From: Microbacterium yannicii PS01
Lineage (GTDB): Bacteria > Actinomycetota > Actinomycetes > Actinomycetales > Microbacteriaceae
DNA length: 64,000 nt
Assembly (NCBI RefSeq): GCF_000304335.1
Contig: NZ_CAJF01000018.1
Coordinates: 1 to 64,000, forward strand
Direction: 5' to 3'
In this document: piece by piece, positions 1-7,976 of the stretch
Position numbering within the stretch: the stretch's first letter is position 1
How the letters are laid out: every line of letters starts with the position of its first letter
The notes under the pieces: model-generated
What the model was told of the DNA's origin: nothing
Databases searched by the model: none
What the model saw: the letters and a program-made list of their open reading frames with translations, nothing else
Position numbers and translations under genes: made by a program

Positions 1-198
1 CTCGCTCATCTCCTCCGCTTATGACGGGCCGGTGGCCGAGGGTGAGGTCGATGCCGAGGTGCGGGGGTCCGTGAACGATCGGAGGAGATGGCAGAAGCGG
101 GAGGACGGATCGGGGCGAAACACTCCTCCGTTTCCGCTCATCTCCTCCGGTTTTGCGACGGGCCGGTGGCCTAGGGGGTGAGGTCGATGCCAAGGCGC
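1..198. repeat. Partial tandem duplication of the acyltransferase gene end
   Basis: About 60 bp at positions 3-62 recur imperfectly at 135-196, about 132 bp apart. The shared block contains CTCATCTCCTCCG, then GACGGGCCGGTGGCC, then GAGGTCGATGCC. The right-hand copy covers the last codons and stop of the acyltransferase gene (minus strand, ending LGIDLTP). In the left-hand copy the stop is lost and the frame reads on past LGIDLT. A 69-bp palindromic element sits between the copies. The duplication may continue left of the window, so its full extent is unknown. Confidence 0.7.
80..149. repeat. 69-bp palindromic element, copy 1
   Basis: This copy starts CGGAGGAGATG and ends CATCTCCTCCG, giving complementary termini, with internal GGAGGA and CTCCTCC blocks. 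It lies just downstream of the acyltransferase stop codon. Four similar copies occur between 2434 and 3119. All are 69-70 bp long, which argues for a defined element rather than chance purine bias. No open reading frame or transposase is associated. Confidence 0.7.
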
Positions 199-2339
199 GA
201 CTCGATGCTGCGGATGGCGTTCTCCTGGCGCTCCCGGCGCTCCCGCTCGGCGGCGTCCACGGCGTCGGCGACGGTCTCGGCGAAGAGTCGGCCGCCCTCG
301 AGCCCGGGGTGGATCTCGTCGCCCGCGAGCAGGTCGGTGCGCGGCGTGACCGCGCCGGACCAGTCCGCGATGCTCACGTTGCAGCGTGCGTCGGCGAACG
401 CCTGCAGGTCGGCGTTCACGCCGGGGATCCAGTCGCGCGGCGCGTAGGCGTTCACCAGCACGAGGTGCCGTTCGGGTCCGACGGCGGCGACCATCCGCTC
501 GAGCGATTCGGCGTTGACCGGTCCGTTGGTGCCGAGCGCGACGACGACGTACGGCCGCAGCCGTCCGGCATCGGCGAGGGAATCCAGGATGCCGGGGCCC
601 GCCCAGATCGACCGTGACACCTCGGCGTCGACCTCGATGCCCGGCAGGCGCTCGAGCAGCCCGGGCGCCGATGCCAGCATGACCGAGTCGCCGACCGCCG
701 TGATCTGATCGCCCGGGACGTGTGCGGAGGCCGGGTCTGCGGCATCCGTTCCCGTGGAGCCCTCGCCTGCGGCACCCGGAGTCGGCGTCGCACCCGGGGT
801 TGCCGAACCCTCGGCGGCGGGGGTGGCCGCACCGGCCTCGGGGCTGGCCGCCGCCGACGCCTCGCGCATCGCCTCTTGGAGCGCGTGGCGTCCGGCCTCG
901 ACGACGGCCTCGCTGCTCGACACGGTCGGGGCGGCCGCGATGGCGGCGCCGGTTCCGGCGACGAAGAGCACGCCCGCCAGTGCGACTCCGATCGCCCGAA
1001 CGCGCGCGCGTGGGCCGCTGCGCAGCCGGGCTCCGAGCACGTGGAGCGACCCCCGTAGCCCCCGCCGGCGCACCGGCATCTCGACGAAGCGATACGACAG
1101 AGCGGATGCCGCGGCCGTCGCCGCGAGCACTCCGAGTCCGATCCACACCGGCACGCCGGCCGAGGTTCCGGTGCCTTCGACAGCGGCGACCGCGAGCACC
1201 AGGAGCGGCCAGTGCCACAGGTAGATGCCATAGGAGCGGTCGCCGATCCACCGCAGCGGGGCGACGTCGATGCCCCGCCCGAACCACGAGCCCGGCCACA
1301 CCCCGGCGACGATCGCGACGGCGGTGAGCGCGCTCGCGCCGAGGAGGCTGCCCGGGAAGGTCAGCGCGGAGTCCGCCGGCGCCACCATCGCGATCGCGAC
1401 GATGCCGGCCACGGCTGCGATGCCGATGATGCCGCTGATGATCCGAGCGGCCCGGGTATCGATCCACGCTCGCTGCGTAGTGCCGGCAACCGCCGCTGCG
1501 GGAGCGTCCGAGGTGCCGGAGGCCGGCGCGGTCCGCGGGATGACGACCTTCCAGCCGGCCGGAAGCGCCACTCCATCAGGCAGCGCGGGCACGTGCGGCG
1601 CTGCCGCCGCCGAGACGGCGGCCTCCGGCATCCCATCGCTCTGCGCCACCGGCAGCCGCACGAGCACCCGCGCAAGCAGGAAAGCCAGGCCGACGCCGAG
1701 GAGCAGCCCGAACGCGTGCGTGTCGGTGCCGAAGTACGCGCGCGTGAGATCGTCGCCGCGGCTGACGACGGCGCCCATCCAGATCGCGGATGCCGCTGCG
1801 AGCGCCAGCGCGACCGCGACGCGCGCCCAGACCCGCGGCAGCAGCAGGAACAGCGGGAAGACGAGTGGCCAGAGCACGTAGAACTGCTCTTCGACCGCGA
1901 GCGACCAGAAGTTCCGGAAGAGCTCCGGCGTCGCGGCGGCGAAGTATCCGCCGCCGCCGGCGATCGAGACCCAGTTGTAGCTGAAGGTCGCGGCGCTGGC
2001 GACCTGGGCGCCCAGTCGTACGAGCACATCACCGCCGACGAGCCACGCCAGCGTCGAGCACACCGCTACGACCAGTCCGAGAGCGGGCAGGAGGCGTCGA
2101 GCTCGGCGCTGCCAGAACGTCCAGAGGCCGATGCGGCCGGTGGCGTCGTGCTCCCGCAGCAGCAGGCTCGTGATCAGGAAGCCGCTGATGACGAAGAAGA
2201 CATCGACCCCGACGAATCCGCCCGGCAGCAGCGCCGGCGGGAAGAGGTGGTAGACGACCACCAGCGTCACCGCGATGGCGCGCAGACCGTCGAGTCCCGC
2301 GTAGCGAGCGGGGCGTTCGGCGGGCGCAGTCGACGTCAT
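171..2339 (-). CDS. Acyltransferase 3 family protein with C-terminal SGNH domain (OatA-like)
   Basis: A 722-residue membrane O-acyltransferase. The N-terminal half is an acyltransferase-3 domain, opening YAGLDGLRAIAVTLVVVYH and followed by GGFVGVDVFFVISGFLI and about ten hydrophobic segments. A linker rich in Ala, Pro and Thr leads to a C-terminal SGNH hydrolase-like domain with GDSV near residue 550, GTNG near 604 and DEIHP near 675. In OatA/YrhL relatives the membrane domain passes acetyl groups to an external SGNH domain that O-acetylates peptidoglycan or surface glycans; the exact acceptor here is unknown. The start is the ATG at 2339, because that begins the family N-terminus MTSTAPAERPARY; an upstream in-frame ATG would add 18 Arg-rich residues. 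The 3' end is duplicated just downstream. Confidence 0.9.
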   Translation of the reverse strand: MTSTAPAERPARYAGLDGLRAIAVTLVVVYHLFPPALLPGGFVGVDVFFVISGFLITSLLLREHDATGRIGLWTFWQRRARRLLPALGLVVAVCSTLAWLVGGDVLVRLGAQVASAATFSYNWVSIAGGGGYFAAATPELFRNFWSLAVEEQFYVLWPLVFPLFLLLPRVWARVAVALALAAASAIWMGAVVSRGDDLTRAYFGTDTHAFGLLLGVGLAFLLARVLVRLPVAQSDGMPEAAVSAAAAPHVPALPDGVALPAGWKVVIPRTAPASGTSDAPAAAVAGTTQRAWIDTRAARIISGIIGIAAVAGIVAIAMVAPADSALTFPGSLLGASALTAVAIVAGVWPGSWFGRGIDVAPLRWIGDRSYGIYLWHWPLLVLAVAAVEGTGTSAGVPVWIGLGVLAATAAASALSYRFVEMPVRRRGLRGSLHVLGARLRSGPRARVRAIGVALAGVLFVAGTGAAIAAAPTVSSSEAVVEAGRHALQEAMREASAAASPEAGAATPAAEGSATPGATPTPGAAGEGSTGTDAADPASAHVPGDQITAVGDSVMLASAPGLLERLPGIEVDAEVSRSIWAGPGILDSLADAGRLRPYVVVALGTNGPVNAESLERMVAAVGPERHLVLVNAYAPRDWIPGVNADLQAFADARCNVSIADWSGAVTPRTDLLAGDEIHPGLEGGRLFAETVADAVDAAERERRERQENAIRSIESRLGIDLTP

Positions 2340-2433
2340 GTGTTCTCTCGAGGGGGGACGGCCAAGTCTACGACGACGCCTCTGAAGTCTCACCGTGAGT
2401 GGCGGTGCGGTGCCGTCGCCGGCCGGTCACGAA

Positions 2434-2502
2434 CGGAGGAGATACGGCGGAACGGAGGAGGTTTGCGCGGGGACGGTCCTCCCCTTCCTGCCATCTCCTC
2501 CG
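2434..2502. repeat. 69-bp palindromic element, copy 2
   Basis: It begins CGGAGGAGATA, contains ACGGAGGAGG and TCCTCC, and ends CATCTCCTCCG. The layout matches copy 1: outer complementary ends, an inner GGAGGAGG/CCTCC pair and a variable centre. Confidence 0.75.
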
Positions 2503-2664
2503 CTCTCGCTCCGCCTGCACCGCGGCCCTGACCGCCCCAGTCCGCGCTGCCACCCGATCCCGCGCCACCACCCGATCCCGCGCCACCACCACCCGATCCC
2601 CGCCGCGACCACCCGATCCCGCGCTACCCCCCGATCCCCGCCACCCCCCGATCCCGCGCCAGAG

Positions 2665-2733
2665 CGGAGGAGATGAGTCAAGAGGGAGGAGGATTCGCCT
2701 CGACGGGTCCTCCTTACGTCCACAACTCCTCCG
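2665..2733. repeat. 69-bp palindromic element, copy 3
   Basis: It begins CGGAGGAGATGAG and ends CAACTCCTCCG. It is nearly identical to copy 4 across GGAGGAGGATTCGCCTC, so copies 3 and 4 are the most recently duplicated pair. Confidence 0.75.
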
Positions 2734-2899
2734 TTTCGTGCACGCCACCCCGCCGAGCACCGCACGCCACCCCGCCGAGCACCTCACGCCACCCCGCCGA
2801 GCACCTCACGCTCGCCGGGCGCCTCACCACGCCGTGCACGCCCATCCCGCCGGACGCCTCGCACCCTCCGAGCGCCCCCGCCGCCCCCGGCGCCAGAGG

Positions 2900-2968
2900 C
2901 GGAGGAGATGAGCCAAGAGGGAGGAGGATTCGCCTCGGCGGGTCCTTCGAACGTGTGCAACTCCTCCG
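2900..2968. repeat. 69-bp palindromic element, copy 4
   Basis: It begins CGGAGGAGATGAG and ends CAACTCCTCCG. It differs from copy 3 mainly in the central CGTCC region. It is flanked by unrelated low-complexity DNA, so the repeat boundary is sharp. Confidence 0.75.
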
Positions 2969-3050
2969 TTCGCGTTCGGGCACCCTGCCACGCGCCACGG
3001 CTCGAAGCGCACCGATCCACGCCCTGGGCCAGCCGACCCCGCGCCCGAGA

Positions 3051-3119
3051 CGGAGGAGATGCGGCAGAACGGAGGAGGCTCCGCCCAGCCCTGCCCTCCC
3101 ATCCTGCGCATCTCCTCCG
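3051..3119. repeat. 69-bp palindromic element, copy 5
   Basis: It begins CGGAGGAGATG, contains AACGGAGGAGG and ends CATCTCCTCCG. It lies about 115 bp upstream of the truA start, so it may fall within that gene's promoter or leader. Confidence 0.75.
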
Positions 3120-3234
3120 CATGCGCCGCTTACCGCCGCCGCACCTCGCGCCCGCGCCCCACCTCGCGCCCGCGCCCCACCTCGCCACGGCTCCTGCCGC
3201 GTCACCGGGATACGCCCGCAAGTAGGGTGGACGG

Positions 3235-4088
3235 GTGCGGATCCGGCTCGACATCGCCTACGACGGGACGCACTTCCGCGGCTGGGCGCGGCAACCGGGA
3301 CTCCGCACGGTGCAGGAGACGCTCGAGTCCGCGCTGGGCCGGGTGCTCGGCGGCGAACCGCGGCTGGTGGTCGCGGGGCGGACGGATGCCGGGGTCCATG
3401 CCACCGGTCAGGTCGCGCACGTCGACCTCGATGAGAGCCAGGCCGAGCGGCTTCTCGCCCGCCGGCCACGCCCCGGGCACGACGCCCCGCCGACCGCACC
3501 GGCGCTCTCGCCGCCCGCATGTCGGGCGTGGTGGGCTCGTACTCCGACGTCGCGGTCACGCGCTCCGCCGAGGCCGCGCCCGGTTTCGACGCCCGCTTCT
3601 CGGCGGTGTGGCGGCGCTACGAGTACCGCATCGCCGACGCGGTCACCGGGTACGACCCGCTCGAGCGTCATCGCACGACCTCGGTGCGAGCATCCCTCGA
3701 TCACGAGGCGATGGATGCCGCGGCCCGCAGCCTCATCGGCCTGCATGACTTCGCGGCCTACTGCAAGCCCCGCGAAGAGGCCACCACGATCCGCACGCTG
3801 CTCGAGTTCGACTGGCACCGGGACGAGGCCGGCGTCCTCGTCGCGAACGTCAAGGCCGATGCGTTCTGCCACAGCATGGTGCGCGCGCTGGTCGGCGCGT
3901 GCGTCGCCGTGGGCGAGGGCCGGCTCGACACGGAGGACGTCAGCGACATCCGCGACGCCCGCGAGCGCGTGCCCGAGGTGAAGGTGCTCGCCGCGCGCGG
4001 CCTGACCCTCACCCAGGTCGGCTACCCGGCCGACGACCTGCTCGCTCAGCGTGCCGAGCAGACCCGCGCGCGCCGGTCGTACGAGTGA
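3235..4088 (+). pseudogene. truA: tRNA pseudouridine(38-40) synthase TruA, frameshifted
   Basis: TruA isomerises uridines 38-40 in the tRNA anticodon arm. The first frame, from GTG 3235, gives [19 protein letters not shown] and the catalytic-Asp motif [12 protein letters not shown]. The second frame, from about 3480 to 4088, gives the rest, including [28 protein letters not shown] and [11 protein letters not shown]. The frames are offset by one. Adding one C to the CCCC run at 3485-3488 joins them as [15 protein letters not shown] and gives about 284 residues, the normal family length. Everything else is intact, so this is either a sequencing error or a very recent mutation. Confidence 0.9.
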
Positions 4089-4094
4089 GCGGCG

Positions 4095-5291
4095 TCAGCG
4101 CGAGTCGGCGCGGACCCGCGGTGTCTCGGAGCGGCTGATCAGCCGGTCGACGACGGTCGCACCCACGCGCTCCCATCGGTCGCCGCCCTGCTCGCTCGCC
4201 AGGGCCGAGGCCTCGCGTGCGGTGTAGATGAGGGCGTCGAGGTCGTAGCCGAGCGTCGACACCGGGGCCCAGCCGGCGCTCGCGGTCGGGCGGATGGCGA
4301 GGCTGCCGTGCACGTCGAGCTGCGGCACGCGGTCGAGAATGGTGCGCAGGTAGTCGCGCACGGTGGCGTCGGGGCGGGGCACGAGCACGACGACGGTTCC
4401 CGCTCCCGGCGAGCCGATGTCGGCCTCGGCGGGGAACACCGAGCCGACGGCGCGCTCGAACCGGCGCGACAGGTCGGCGAGGGCGCTCGCCCCGGCGGTC
4501 TGGCGGATGTCGGCAGCGTCGTCGAGGTGCAGGTAGACGATCGACCAGGGTTCGCCGGTGGCGGCGGCGCGCACCAGCCGGTCGCCCGCGGTGCGCTCGA
4601 ACCGCTGCCACTCGTTCGAGGCGGCGGCGGTACGGACGAGGCCGCCGTCCCGCGTCGCCAGCCCGACGACGGCGACCAGCGCGCAGCCGACGTAGGCCAG
4701 CATCCCCACCGACGAGATCATGCGCAGCAGGCCGAAGTCGTCGCCGCCGGTGGGAGGGAAGAGCAGTCCGGTGAAGAGAGTTCCGACGCCGAGCACGAAG
4801 AACGCGATCGAGACGATCGCCATCGGCAGCACCAGTCGATCGTTCCGGCGGTCGGCGCCGCGCACCCAGTCGAGGAAGAACAGGCCCGCGAAGACGGATG
4901 CCGCGAGATACGCGACCCGGTAGGTCAGAGTGAACCAGACCATGTCGGGTGCGAGGGCCAGCGCCGTGCCCGCCACGGCCGCCATCGCGAAGCCGGTCCA
5001 CGCGTACGGCGTGAGTCCCCACCACGCGCGGAAACCCGACCACAGGAATGCCGGGGCCCCGAGGAGCGCCCCGAGAGCGACGCGTCGCAGCGTCTCGGCG
5101 TCGTTGAGCTCGCCGGCAACGACGCCGTAGGTGGCCGTCATGGCCAGTGTGAAGGCGATGGACCAGTACAGGGTGGCCCTGCCGGGCTTGACCAGGAAGG
5201 CGATGCCGATGGTCAGCGCGGTGGCGAGCGTGGTGATCGCAGCCAACGCGATGCCGAGCTCCATCCCGGAGCTCACGAGCATGTCGTTCAC
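4095..5291 (-). CDS. Membrane protein with degenerate GGDEF-like domain
   Basis: About 398 residues. The first half has roughly six to seven hydrophobic segments (for example ITTLATALTIGIAFLV). The second half resembles a GGDEF fold, with WSIVYLHLDDAADIRQTAG where active enzymes have the DLD..FK.vND metal-binding stretch. The signature loop reads GSPGAGTVVVLV rather than GG(D/E)EF, so diguanylate cyclase activity is unlikely and a regulatory role is more plausible. The start is GTG 5291: it overlaps the kinase stop as GTGA and has GGAGGT upstream, so translation is coupled to the histidine kinase gene. It meets truA convergently a few bases away. Confidence 0.75.
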   Translation of the reverse strand: MNDMLVSSGMELGIALAAITTLATALTIGIAFLVKPGRATLYWSIAFTLAMTATYGVVAGELNDAETLRRVALGALLGAPAFLWSGFRAWWGLTPYAWTGFAMAAVAGTALALAPDMVWFTLTYRVAYLAASVFAGLFFLDWVRGADRRNDRLVLPMAIVSIAFFVLGVGTLFTGLLFPPTGGDDFGLLRMISSVGMLAYVGCALVAVVGLATRDGGLVRTAAASNEWQRFERTAGDRLVRAAATGEPWSIVYLHLDDAADIRQTAGASALADLSRRFERAVGSVFPAEADIGSPGAGTVVVLVPRPDATVRDYLRTILDRVPQLDVHGSLAIRPTASAGWAPVSTLGYDLDALIYTAREASALASEQGGDRWERVGATVVDRLISRSETPRVRADSR

Positions 5292-6955
5292 GAGCGCACC
5301 TCCAGGTCGAGGTCGTGGGCATGGGGCAGTCGCACCCACACCGTGGTGCCTTCGCCCGCTGCGCTGTCGATGGTGAGGGTGCCGCCATGCGCGCGGACGA
5401 TCTCGTTGGTGATGCCCAGGCCCAGCCCGGTGCCGCCCGCCGTCTCTTTGGCCTGCGTGGTGCGGTAGTACGGCGTCATGATGTTCGGAAGGTCGTCGGC
5501 CGCGATCCCGATGCCGGTGTCGCTGACCGCCAGCGCGACGCTGTCGCTCTCGAGGCGACCGACGATCTGCACGCGGCCGTCACGCGGAGTGTACTTGATG
5601 GCGTTGCTGACGATGTTGTCGACGACCTGGCGCAGGCGGAAACCGTCGGCGGTCACCGGCAGCGCCTCTTCGGCCTCGACGTCCACCGCGACCTCGTGCG
5701 CGGTCGCCGTGGCGCGGAACGACGCCACCGAGTCGAGAAGGATCGGCCGCAGGTCGATCTCGTCGAACGCGTCGCGCCGCGAGAAGCCGGCGCGCGAGGT
5801 CGACATCATGCTGTTGGTCATCTCGAGCATGCGCTCGCTGGCCGAGACGATCGCCTCGAAGCGCTCGCGCGTGCGCGGCGTGAGGTCGTCGAGCTCGAGG
5901 GCGAGCTCGGCGTTGCCGATCATCACGGTGAGCGGGTGCTTGAGCTCGTGCGACGCCATGGCCGTCAGCCGCTCCCGCTCGCGCTGCGCGTAGGTGATGA
6001 CCGTGACGTCGTGGACGAGCAGCAGCACGCCGCTGTCCTCGTCGCCTGCGGCGCTCAGGCGCTTGGCGGTCACCGAGAGCGCGTGCCACTCGCCCTCCGG
6101 CGTGAACAGCCACACCGAGGCATCCGTGAAGGTCTCTCCGCGTGCGGCGCGCACGAAGGGCCGCTCAGACAGCGGAACCGGCATGCCGCGCTGCGCGGTG
6201 TACTCGACCGAGCGAGCCGGCAGCATCGGGTCGAGCGGGTCGAGGCCGTACAGGCGCGTGTACGCGTCGTTGGCGGTGATGAGGGTGCCGTCGCTCGAGA
6301 TGCGGGCGATGCCGGTGTCGACGCCGTTGAGGATCTCGGTGGTGCGGCGCTCCTGGTCGGAGCGGCGCTCCAGCGTTGCGCTCAGCCGACCGGCTTGCCG
6401 GCGCAGCAGGCGCCTGAGCGATCTGGTGCGGCGCAGGGCGAGGTGCGCGGTGATCCCGAGGAACGTGAGCGAGACGAGCACGACGAAGACCCGCAGCGTC
6501 CCGGGTCCGCCCGGATTGGCCCATGTGTCGATGAGCAGGATGCCGCCGACCAGCGCCAGCATGGCGGCGAGGGCGACCGCGGGGAAATGCATCGCCACCC
6601 ACATGACGGGGAACACCCAGAGGTAGCCCAGCCGGAGCTGGTTGCCGCTCGCCACGAACCCGATCGCCAGCGCGTCGGCGAACGGGATCGCGAGCACCGC
6701 AAGCGGTGGGAGGCGTGCCCACGGCACCGCGAGGGTGACGAGGGTCAGCACGATGAGGGCGAACATGCCGCCGGCGAAGTACCAGTTGCCGAAGAGGGTG
6801 GGCTCGAGAACCAGCACCAGGACGCACGTGAGCACAACGCTCGCGGCGAGGACGAGCTGGGTCAGCCACACCGAGCGGGTGCGCGCGTCCGGCGTTCCGA
6901 CGACGAACGTCGGCAATGCGAGGCCCCCGGTCGCCATAGAAGCGATTCTATTCAC
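5288..6955 (-). CDS. Membrane-bound PAS-domain sensor histidine kinase
   Basis: About 555 residues. Five to six N-terminal transmembrane segments are followed by a PAS domain (GVDTGIARISSDGTLITAND) and a complete kinase core: H-box ASHELKHPLTVMIGN, N-box VVDNIVSNAIKYT, G1 box VSDTGIGIA and G2 box GGTGLGLGI. It should autophosphorylate the H-box His and pass phosphate to a response regulator, plausibly the one at 7977-8912. I chose GTG 6955 because GAGGG lies at Shine-Dalgarno distance; ATG 6937 is an alternative. It overlaps the downstream degenerate-GGDEF gene by four bases. Confidence 0.88.
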   Translation of the reverse strand: MNRIASMATGGLALPTFVVGTPDARTRSVWLTQLVLAASVVLTCVLVLVLEPTLFGNWYFAGGMFALIVLTLVTLAVPWARLPPLAVLAIPFADALAIGFVASGNQLRLGYLWVFPVMWVAMHFPAVALAAMLALVGGILLIDTWANPGGPGTLRVFVVLVSLTFLGITAHLALRRTRSLRRLLRRQAGRLSATLERRSDQERRTTEILNGVDTGIARISSDGTLITANDAYTRLYGLDPLDPMLPARSVEYTAQRGMPVPLSERPFVRAARGETFTDASVWLFTPEGEWHALSVTAKRLSAAGDEDSGVLLLVHDVTVITYAQRERERLTAMASHELKHPLTVMIGNAELALELDDLTPRTRERFEAIVSASERMLEMTNSMMSTSRAGFSRRDAFDEIDLRPILLDSVASFRATATAHEVAVDVEAEEALPVTADGFRLRQVVDNIVSNAIKYTPRDGRVQIVGRLESDSVALAVSDTGIGIAADDLPNIMTPYYRTTQAKETAGGTGLGLGITNEIVRAHGGTLTIDSAAGEGTTVWVRLPHAHDLDLEVRS

Positions 6956-7161
6956 GCTTCGCCCTCGAGCCCGCGCACCGATCCGGCTCGCCGTCAGGCG
7001 TTCTTGGGGAGGGCTTGTGCGAACCTTGCGCTTCCTCGGCGGCATCTGGGGCCTCGTCTTGCGGTCGGCCCGTCAAGCTGATGTCAGTCCCGGGGTCGGT
7101 ACCCCGACTCCGACTCCGGGGCTTCCACTCCCGGACTTCTTCGAACCACAAGGCGACGATC

Positions 7162-7866
7162 GTGACAGACCTGGCTCCCATCCGCTCCACCGGCACCGCG
7201 CGTGCCGTCGAGCCGGTCGCGCCCCCCGTCACCGACGCCGCGGGCCACCACGCGACCATCGGCTGCGTCATCCCCGCCCACAACCAGGAGGAGTCGATCG
7301 CGCAGGTGATCGAGTCGCTGCTCGCCCAGACCCGCGTTCCCGACGTCGTCCACGTCGTGGTGGGAAACACCACCGACGCCACCGTAGACGTCGCGTCGCG
7401 GTACGCCGGGCCGCACGAGGTCGTCACGGTGCTCGGTGAGCAGTACACCGAGGTCTTCGTCCACGACATCGGCCGGAACCCCGGCGAGAAGGCCGGCGCG
7501 TTCAACTACGGCTACACCCTCCTCGAGGGCTATGACTTTCTGCTCGCCATGGACGGCGAGGCGGTCACTGATGACCGAGCGGTGGAATACCTGGAGTCGG
7601 AGGCGGTCGCAGAGACTCGCATCGGCGCCATGTCGGCGATCTCGTGGATCGACGACGCGTTCATCATCTTCTCGACGCAGGCTCTGCGCGAGGCGATGGA
7701 GCAGGGCAGCCGGTCTGCGCCGTGGGAGCGCACCGGCGAGGTCGCCGATCGGGCGGCCTCTCACGGCGGGATGCATCCCGTCGAGGTCCTGCACTTTCAT
7801 CCGTCGACGGGCGGACGAGGTCTGATGCGAACCCGAATCGCATCGGAGAGTGGGGAGCGCCGCTAG
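7162..7866 (+). CDS. Truncated family 2 glycosyltransferase, probably decaying
   Basis: About 234 residues. The N-terminus is a clear GT2 fold: IGCVIPAHNQEESIAQVIESL, then EKAGAFNYGY, then LLAMDGEAVTDDRAVEYLESE. The expected acidic motif DGD/DAD reads DGE. After AMSAISWIDD the usual central part is missing; FSTQALREAMEQGSRSAPWE resembles a downstream piece of the same family, and then the protein ends without the C-terminal membrane segments. Members are usually well over 400 residues. GTG 7162 has AAGG upstream. The position between kinase and response regulator suggests it once belonged to that set; activity is doubtful. Confidence 0.6.
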   Translation: MTDLAPIRSTGTARAVEPVAPPVTDAAGHHATIGCVIPAHNQEESIAQVIESLLAQTRVPDVVHVVVGNTTDATVDVASRYAGPHEVVTVLGEQYTEVFVHDIGRNPGEKAGAFNYGYTLLEGYDFLLAMDGEAVTDDRAVEYLESEAVAETRIGAMSAISWIDDAFIIFSTQALREAMEQGSRSAPWERTGEVADRAASHGGMHPVEVLHFHPSTGGRGLMRTRIASESGERR

Positions 7867-7893
7867 CTGGGGAGCGCGGCGTGGGGGAGAAGA

Positions 7894-7936
7894 GGAGGCA
7901 TCCGTTTCTGGGGAACGGATGCCTCCGCTTCCTTTT
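7894..7936. terminator. Bidirectional intrinsic terminator
   Basis: A perfect 13-bp stem (GGAGGCATCCGTT paired with AACGGATGCCTCC) with a 7-base loop ends at 7926, followed by CTTCCTTTTC. It sits between the convergent glycosyltransferase remnant (ending 7866) and the response regulator (ending 7977), so it can stop transcription from both sides. Confidence 0.85.
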
Positions 7937-7976
7937 CGTGCGACGGTTTCGTGCGACGGTGCGGTGTCCGGCGGGC

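Larger units (their letters stand above)
2394..3234. other. 841-bp intergenic region made almost entirely of repeats
   Basis: No convincing gene lies here. The region holds four 69-bp palindromic elements and several short direct-repeat runs. At 2550-2661 units of CCACCCGATCCCGCG recur with slight variation. At 2741-2812 units of CACGCCACCCCGCCGAG recur three times. At 3141-3186 units of GCGCCCGCGCCCCACCTC recur. Long frames on both strands are artefacts of the biased composition and their translations are low-complexity. It separates the acyltransferase gene from truA. Confidence 0.75.

Noticed and set aside
2399..3434. Several long open frames on both strands before truA
   Set aside because: They are low-complexity Pro/Arg/His translations produced by GC-rich direct repeats, and overlap each other on both strands.
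4095..5291. Annotation as an active diguanylate cyclase
   Set aside because: The GG(D/E)EF loop and metal-binding aspartates are not conserved, so only a degenerate fold can be claimed.
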